Below are positions 60,871 through 64,000 of a stretch of 64,000 bases of DNA, piece after piece. A program made the translations under genes and the position numbers. This DNA is from Nitrospirota bacterium (GTDB lineage: Bacteria; Nitrospirota; UBA9217): the NCBI GenBank assembly GCA_035516965.1, contig DATIZR010000021.1:32346-96345 (forward strand), in the 5' to 3' direction. How positions within the stretch are numbered: the first letter of the stretch is position 1; every line of letters starts with the position of its first letter. The notes under the pieces are model-generated. The model searched no databases, was not told where the DNA came from, and saw nothing but the letters and a program-made list of their open reading frames with translations.

Positions 60871-61570
60871 TGCGTGCCCCTTCTGTTCATGGTGGTACAA
60901 CTATAGCCGACCATTGTTACAGTTTTATGAAGTTCTATTCCCACTGCCCCTATTGTTCTTATTTCATATCTCGTACTGTTTCCCGCACATCAGGATCGAG
61001 CCAGGATCGCTTCCAACTATCCATATCAGTTCCACTGAGTTCATACTCCTGCTGTACCTTCGGGTTTGGGGAAAACATCCATCCGGGGGGGATCACATTC
61101 CAATGCCAGAAAATCGTAACATTACTGCAACAATGCAATGATATGATATTCCAATAAAAACGAGGGGGATAAAATTTATTATAGCTGCGGCCGAAAACTG
61201 CGCCATGTTTTCTGATTGCTGTATAATACGATTATAGCAGTGGAATGCCCGGGCTCTACTGAATAATTGAAACCCAACAACTTCAGTTTGCGTCTGCAAC
61301 GTAATTCCCCGCCTTATTCATTCCCTTTGCAACCCAGATTGCTTTTGTAAAGCTATAGACCTATGGGAGGGAGAAGACGACGTCAAGTCGTTCCTATTAT
61401 CCGTCTTCCAGGACAAGAAACTCTCCACCAGCTTCTCTCCTCCGTTCTCTCTGGTACAATATTATACAGAGCAAATCGCCAGACATCCGCTATCTACGCG
61501 AACGACGGGATAAGAAACTTCGCTCGATAGCGCGAATATCTCATGGAGGCGTCTGAGGAGGTGAAAGTTT
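60871..61570. other. 700-base divergent intergenic region
   Basis: This gap separates the minus-strand matrix locus from the plus-strand transporter. I see no RNA gene or supported frame; promoters for both directions must lie here but none stands out. Confidence 0.5.
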
Positions 61571-62644
61571 ATGGCTGCACAGGGAAATGAACAGCAGGGA
61601 GTGCGCTTCCTTTTCATTGTGGCAGCATTCGTGATCATCATCTGGGGCATCTATCAGGCCCAGTCAGTTCTGGTGTCCTTCCTCGTCTCCATTTATTTTG
61701 CCGTCATCGGGACGTCGCCGCTCCTTTGGCTTGAACGTAAACGCGTTCCTTCAGTCATCGCGGTATTGCTCGTCGTAGGGGGAATCATCGGCATTCTCCT
61801 GATCATCGGCGTGCTGGCGGGGACATCCATCAACAGCTTTACGAATGCCTTGCCTGTCTATCAGGCTCGCATGCGGGAGCAGCTCTCCGCACTCAGAGAG
61901 CTGTTAGCGAGAGGAGAGATAGAGATCTCCGACAAGTTCCTGCTTGACTACGTCAACCCTGGCGCGGTCATGGGTCTAACCGCAAGCCTGCTCTCAGGGC
62001 TGGGCTCGGTCCTTTCGAATATTGTCCTGATCCTGCTTACCATGACGTTCATTCTGCTCGAGGCCTCGAGCTTTCCCGTCAAGCTCCGCGCTATCCTCGA
62101 TAATCCTGAGGCGGTCTTCCCCCATTTCAGCAGGTTTGTCGAAACCATAAAGCGCTATATGGTCATACAGTCGGGAATCAGCTTGGTTACGGGCATCCTA
62201 ATCGGCAGTTGGCTTGCTATCATTGGCGTGGATTTCCCGGTTCTCTGGGGCCTCATGGCCTTTTTGCTGAACTATGTACCTAATCTGGGTTCCATTATTG
62301 CCGCCATACCTGCCATCCTCGTGGCTCTCATTCAACTCGGAGTGGGCCGCGCTGCGCTCGCAGCTGCAGGATACATTGTCATCAATTTCATGATCGGTAA
62401 CGTGTTACAGCCGCGGCTCATGGGCCGGGGCCTTGGTTTGTCCACCCTCGTTGTCTTTCTCTCCCTGATTTTTTGGGGAAGCCTGCTCGGCCTTGTGGGC
62501 ATGGTCCTTTCCATTCCCATTACCATGGCCTTTAAGATCGCATTCGAGAGCAATGAAAGAACGCGGTGGATCGCTGTGCTGCTGGGGCCGGAGCTGTCTT
62601 CGGCGGTTGTTTTGACAGAGCAGAGAACGCCAGATGCGAAATAA
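61571..62644 (+). CDS. AI-2E family (PerM-like) membrane transporter
   Basis: 357 aa; GAGGAGGTG lies nine bases before the ATG. About eight transmembrane segments with the family layout: two N-terminal helices (FVIIIWGIYQAQSVLVSFLVS cut), a soluble segment around 95-140 (YQARMREQLSALRELLARGE), and motifs WLAIIGVDFPVLWGLMAFLL, NYVPNLGSIIAAIPAILVAL and QPRLMGRGLGLSTLVVFLSL. Members export small molecules or ions; AI-2 export is shown only for some. Not clearly tied to the matrix locus. Confidence 0.88.
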   Translation: MAAQGNEQQGVRFLFIVAAFVIIIWGIYQAQSVLVSFLVSIYFAVIGTSPLLWLERKRVPSVIAVLLVVGGIIGILLIIGVLAGTSINSFTNALPVYQARMREQLSALRELLARGEIEISDKFLLDYVNPGAVMGLTASLLSGLGSVLSNIVLILLTMTFILLEASSFPVKLRAILDNPEAVFPHFSRFVETIKRYMVIQSGISLVTGILIGSWLAIIGVDFPVLWGLMAFLLNYVPNLGSIIAAIPAILVALIQLGVGRAALAAAGYIVINFMIGNVLQPRLMGRGLGLSTLVVFLSLIFWGSLLGLVGMVLSIPITMAFKIAFESNERTRWIAVLLGPELSSAVVLTEQRTPDAK

Positions 62645-62757
62645 TGAATGCCATTAGGTAAAATTACTCATAAACAGATATGAACGATGACAAAAAAACA
62701 GCCTTTTGTATTTACACCGAAACCCGAAATCGTTTCGCCGTATTCAAGGTCTTCAGG

Positions 62758-63207
62758 TTATCGCTTCACGATGAGTATAGGGATTTTCGAGTCTTTATGT
62801 ATAACACCGTACGTAACGCTGCCGAGCATGGCCGCTTTAATGGCGCTTTTGCCATGGGAACCCATAACAATCAGGTCAGCCTTTGACTTTGTTGCTTCCT
62901 TCATAATTTCTTCCACGGGATGCCCTCTCCTTATCGCCGTCTTATATTGAATGTGATTCCGTTCGCATATCTTTGCTATCTCATCAGCGGAGGATTGCGC
63001 TGACTGCTTCAGATAATCTTCGACTGACTCTTTTAAATGGGTCGGAGATGCGGAAGCTGAAACCTCCTGATCAAAGATAAAGCGTATATCGAAGACACTC
63101 AGCAGCGTCAAGGATGCTCCTGTTTGCTTCGCGAGCTCAACCGCGTATTTTGCCGCCTTATGTGACACCTTTGAACCGTCTATTGGTACAAGAATCTTTG
63201 TAATCAT
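62758..63207 (-). CDS. Universal stress protein (UspA family)
   Basis: 149 aa. ILVPIDGSKVSHKAAKYAVELA opens the fold, and the ATP-binding signature GSHGKSAIKAAMLGSV (G-2x-G-9x-G-S type) is intact, followed by PILIVKR. An ATP-binding member is therefore likely. Transcribed toward the AI-2E gene, with a 113-base gap between the two 3' ends. The upstream 560 bases hold a short tandem repeat but no gene. Confidence 0.92.
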   Translation of the reverse strand: MITKILVPIDGSKVSHKAAKYAVELAKQTGASLTLLSVFDIRFIFDQEVSASASPTHLKESVEDYLKQSAQSSADEIAKICERNHIQYKTAIRRGHPVEEIMKEATKSKADLIVMGSHGKSAIKAAMLGSVTYGVIHKDSKIPILIVKR

Positions 63208-63768
63208 ATCGTCCTCCTTGTTTCATATAATTAAAGAAAAAAACAATCTGACACACTTTGATGTCAGCAAATGCATCGTGATATTGTGAAATCCGTATAA
63301 TACGCACCTGGGTTGTTCATTTTTTTTCAAAAAATTATATCATTATTATATCATTGTTTGCGTCGTTTACAGGCAAAGACAGAGAGCGCTGCGATGCTGA
63401 CTGTGCTGAACAAATGCCTCCAAAAATGATGATCGCCGTGATTACAATGAGAATAGTACTTTAGTTAAATTGACATCTCTCAAGGATACAAAACCGAGCT
63501 CATGAACCTTCAGCTTCTTGAACCTTCAGCTTCTTATTGACTCGATTCCCGCTCTAATCCACAGAGTTCTGATGCTAAACACATTCTGAAACATTGAAGT
63601 TTCCATTCCTAGAAACTATCAAACAGTTCATGTCGAAGTTTATCTATTGCTAGTAATTCATCCATTACCATCAACGGCTAAATGTAACCCGATTTATGTT
63701 GATTTTGGTATCATAAACTCATGGCGTACACATATTGCTAACGTTAATGGAAAACACTGAGGATGATC
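63208..63768. other. 561-base AT-rich divergent intergenic region
   Basis: Separates the stress-protein gene (-) from the patatin gene (+). It holds T/A-rich runs near 63320-63355 and a perfect 16-base tandem repeat (below). No gene is supported. Confidence 0.5.
63504..63535. repeat. Perfect 2 x 16-base tandem repeat
   Basis: GAACCTTCAGCTTCTT occurs twice back to back. No associated gene or hairpin. Confidence 0.8.
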
Positions 63769-64000
63769 ATGGTAAAAACGCATATAAAAACCGTATCTCT
63801 TGTTCTTGGAAGCGGCGGTGCTCGGGGTTTAGCACACATTGGCGTTATTCACTGGCTTGAAGAAAATAGTTATAACATACGCTCAATAGCCGGTACCTCG
63901 ATTGGTGCGCTCATCGGGGGGATATATGCAGCAGGAAAACTGGATGAATATGAACAATGGGTGCGTGCAATAAAGAAGATCGACATCGTCACATTGCTGG
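63769..64000 (+). CDS. Patatin-like phospholipase (partial, runs off right edge)
   Basis: First 77 residues, ATG at 63769 with GAGG seven bases upstream (an ATG two codons earlier is possible). [20 protein letters not shown] carries the oxyanion-hole glycines and [12 protein letters not shown] the GxSxG nucleophile serine of the RssA/patatin family. The catalytic Asp lies past the edge. Expected to hydrolyse membrane lipids or acyl esters. Confidence 0.88.
   Translation, partial: MVKTHIKTVSLVLGSGGARGLAHIGVIHWLEENSYNIRSIAGTSIGALIGGIYAAGKLDEYEQWVRAIKKIDIVTLL

Noticed and set aside
61093..61299. 68-codon minus-strand frame before the AI-2E gene
   Set aside because: No ribosome site, no family match, and it covers ordinary AT-rich intergenic DNA.

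Overview
The window looks like a chromosomal stretch from a Gram-negative, diderm bacterium that builds a secreted extracellular matrix. XrtD-type exosortase sorting, GEMM-I riboswitches, a DUF2341-ExbB fusion and a TPS exoprotein together suggest a Geobacter-like Desulfuromonadota or related lineage. That assignment is inference; no rRNA or housekeeping marker is present. From about 60.9 kb down to position 1 every supported gene lies on the minus strand, so the locus reads from high to low coordinates. Only the right end (61.5-64 kb) departs from this, with an AI-2E transporter (+), a universal stress protein (-) and the start of a patatin phospholipase (+).

Read in the direction of transcription: (1) 60.9-56.1 kb holds a cohesin-like secreted protein, a long non-coding leader with a GEMM-I (cyclic-di-GMP class) riboswitch, a VPLPA-CTERM protein, a PstS-like periplasmic binding protein and a small DUF2292-like protein. 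(2) 56.1-36.5 kb holds an FKBP-like lipoprotein, a TpsB/TpsA two-partner secretion pair whose exoprotein is 3383 aa, an ExbB (fused to DUF2341/LamG)-ExbD-TonB energy module, a predicted porin with a lipobox, a coiled-coil protein and an EpsD-type peptidyl-prolyl isomerase. (3) 36.5-12.8 kb is an exopolysaccharide locus. It contains a NusG/RfaH-like antiterminator, GalE, a UDP-sugar dehydrogenase, Gmd, a Wzx flippase, glycosyltransferases, a deacetylase, a hydrolase-like protein, a Wzy/ligase, exosortase XrtD fused to EpsI, a WecA-like initiating transferase, a TPR lipoprotein, Wza-type export, an outer-membrane barrel, a Wzz-type chain-length protein, a tyrosine kinase, a second DUF2292-like micro-protein and a lipoprotein. 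The middle of this region (about 23-31.8 kb) is AT-richer than its flanks, as expected for an exchanged sugar-assembly cassette. (4) 12.2-0 kb is a secreted phosphatase island. It holds an AcpA/phospholipase C-type phosphoesterase, a pentapeptide-repeat protein behind a second GEMM-I riboswitch with its own terminator, a purple-acid-phosphatase-like enzyme with a VPLPA-CTERM partner, a histidine phosphatase with a frameshifted VPLPA-CTERM remnant, and a large 5'-nucleotidase-type multidomain protein that runs off the left edge.

Working model (inference): cyclic-di-GMP switches on matrix components through at least two riboswitches. The XrtD/EPS machinery builds and anchors a polysaccharide-protein matrix, the TPS exoprotein adds adhesion, and a set of secreted phosphatases plus a PstS-like protein scavenges phosphate within that matrix.
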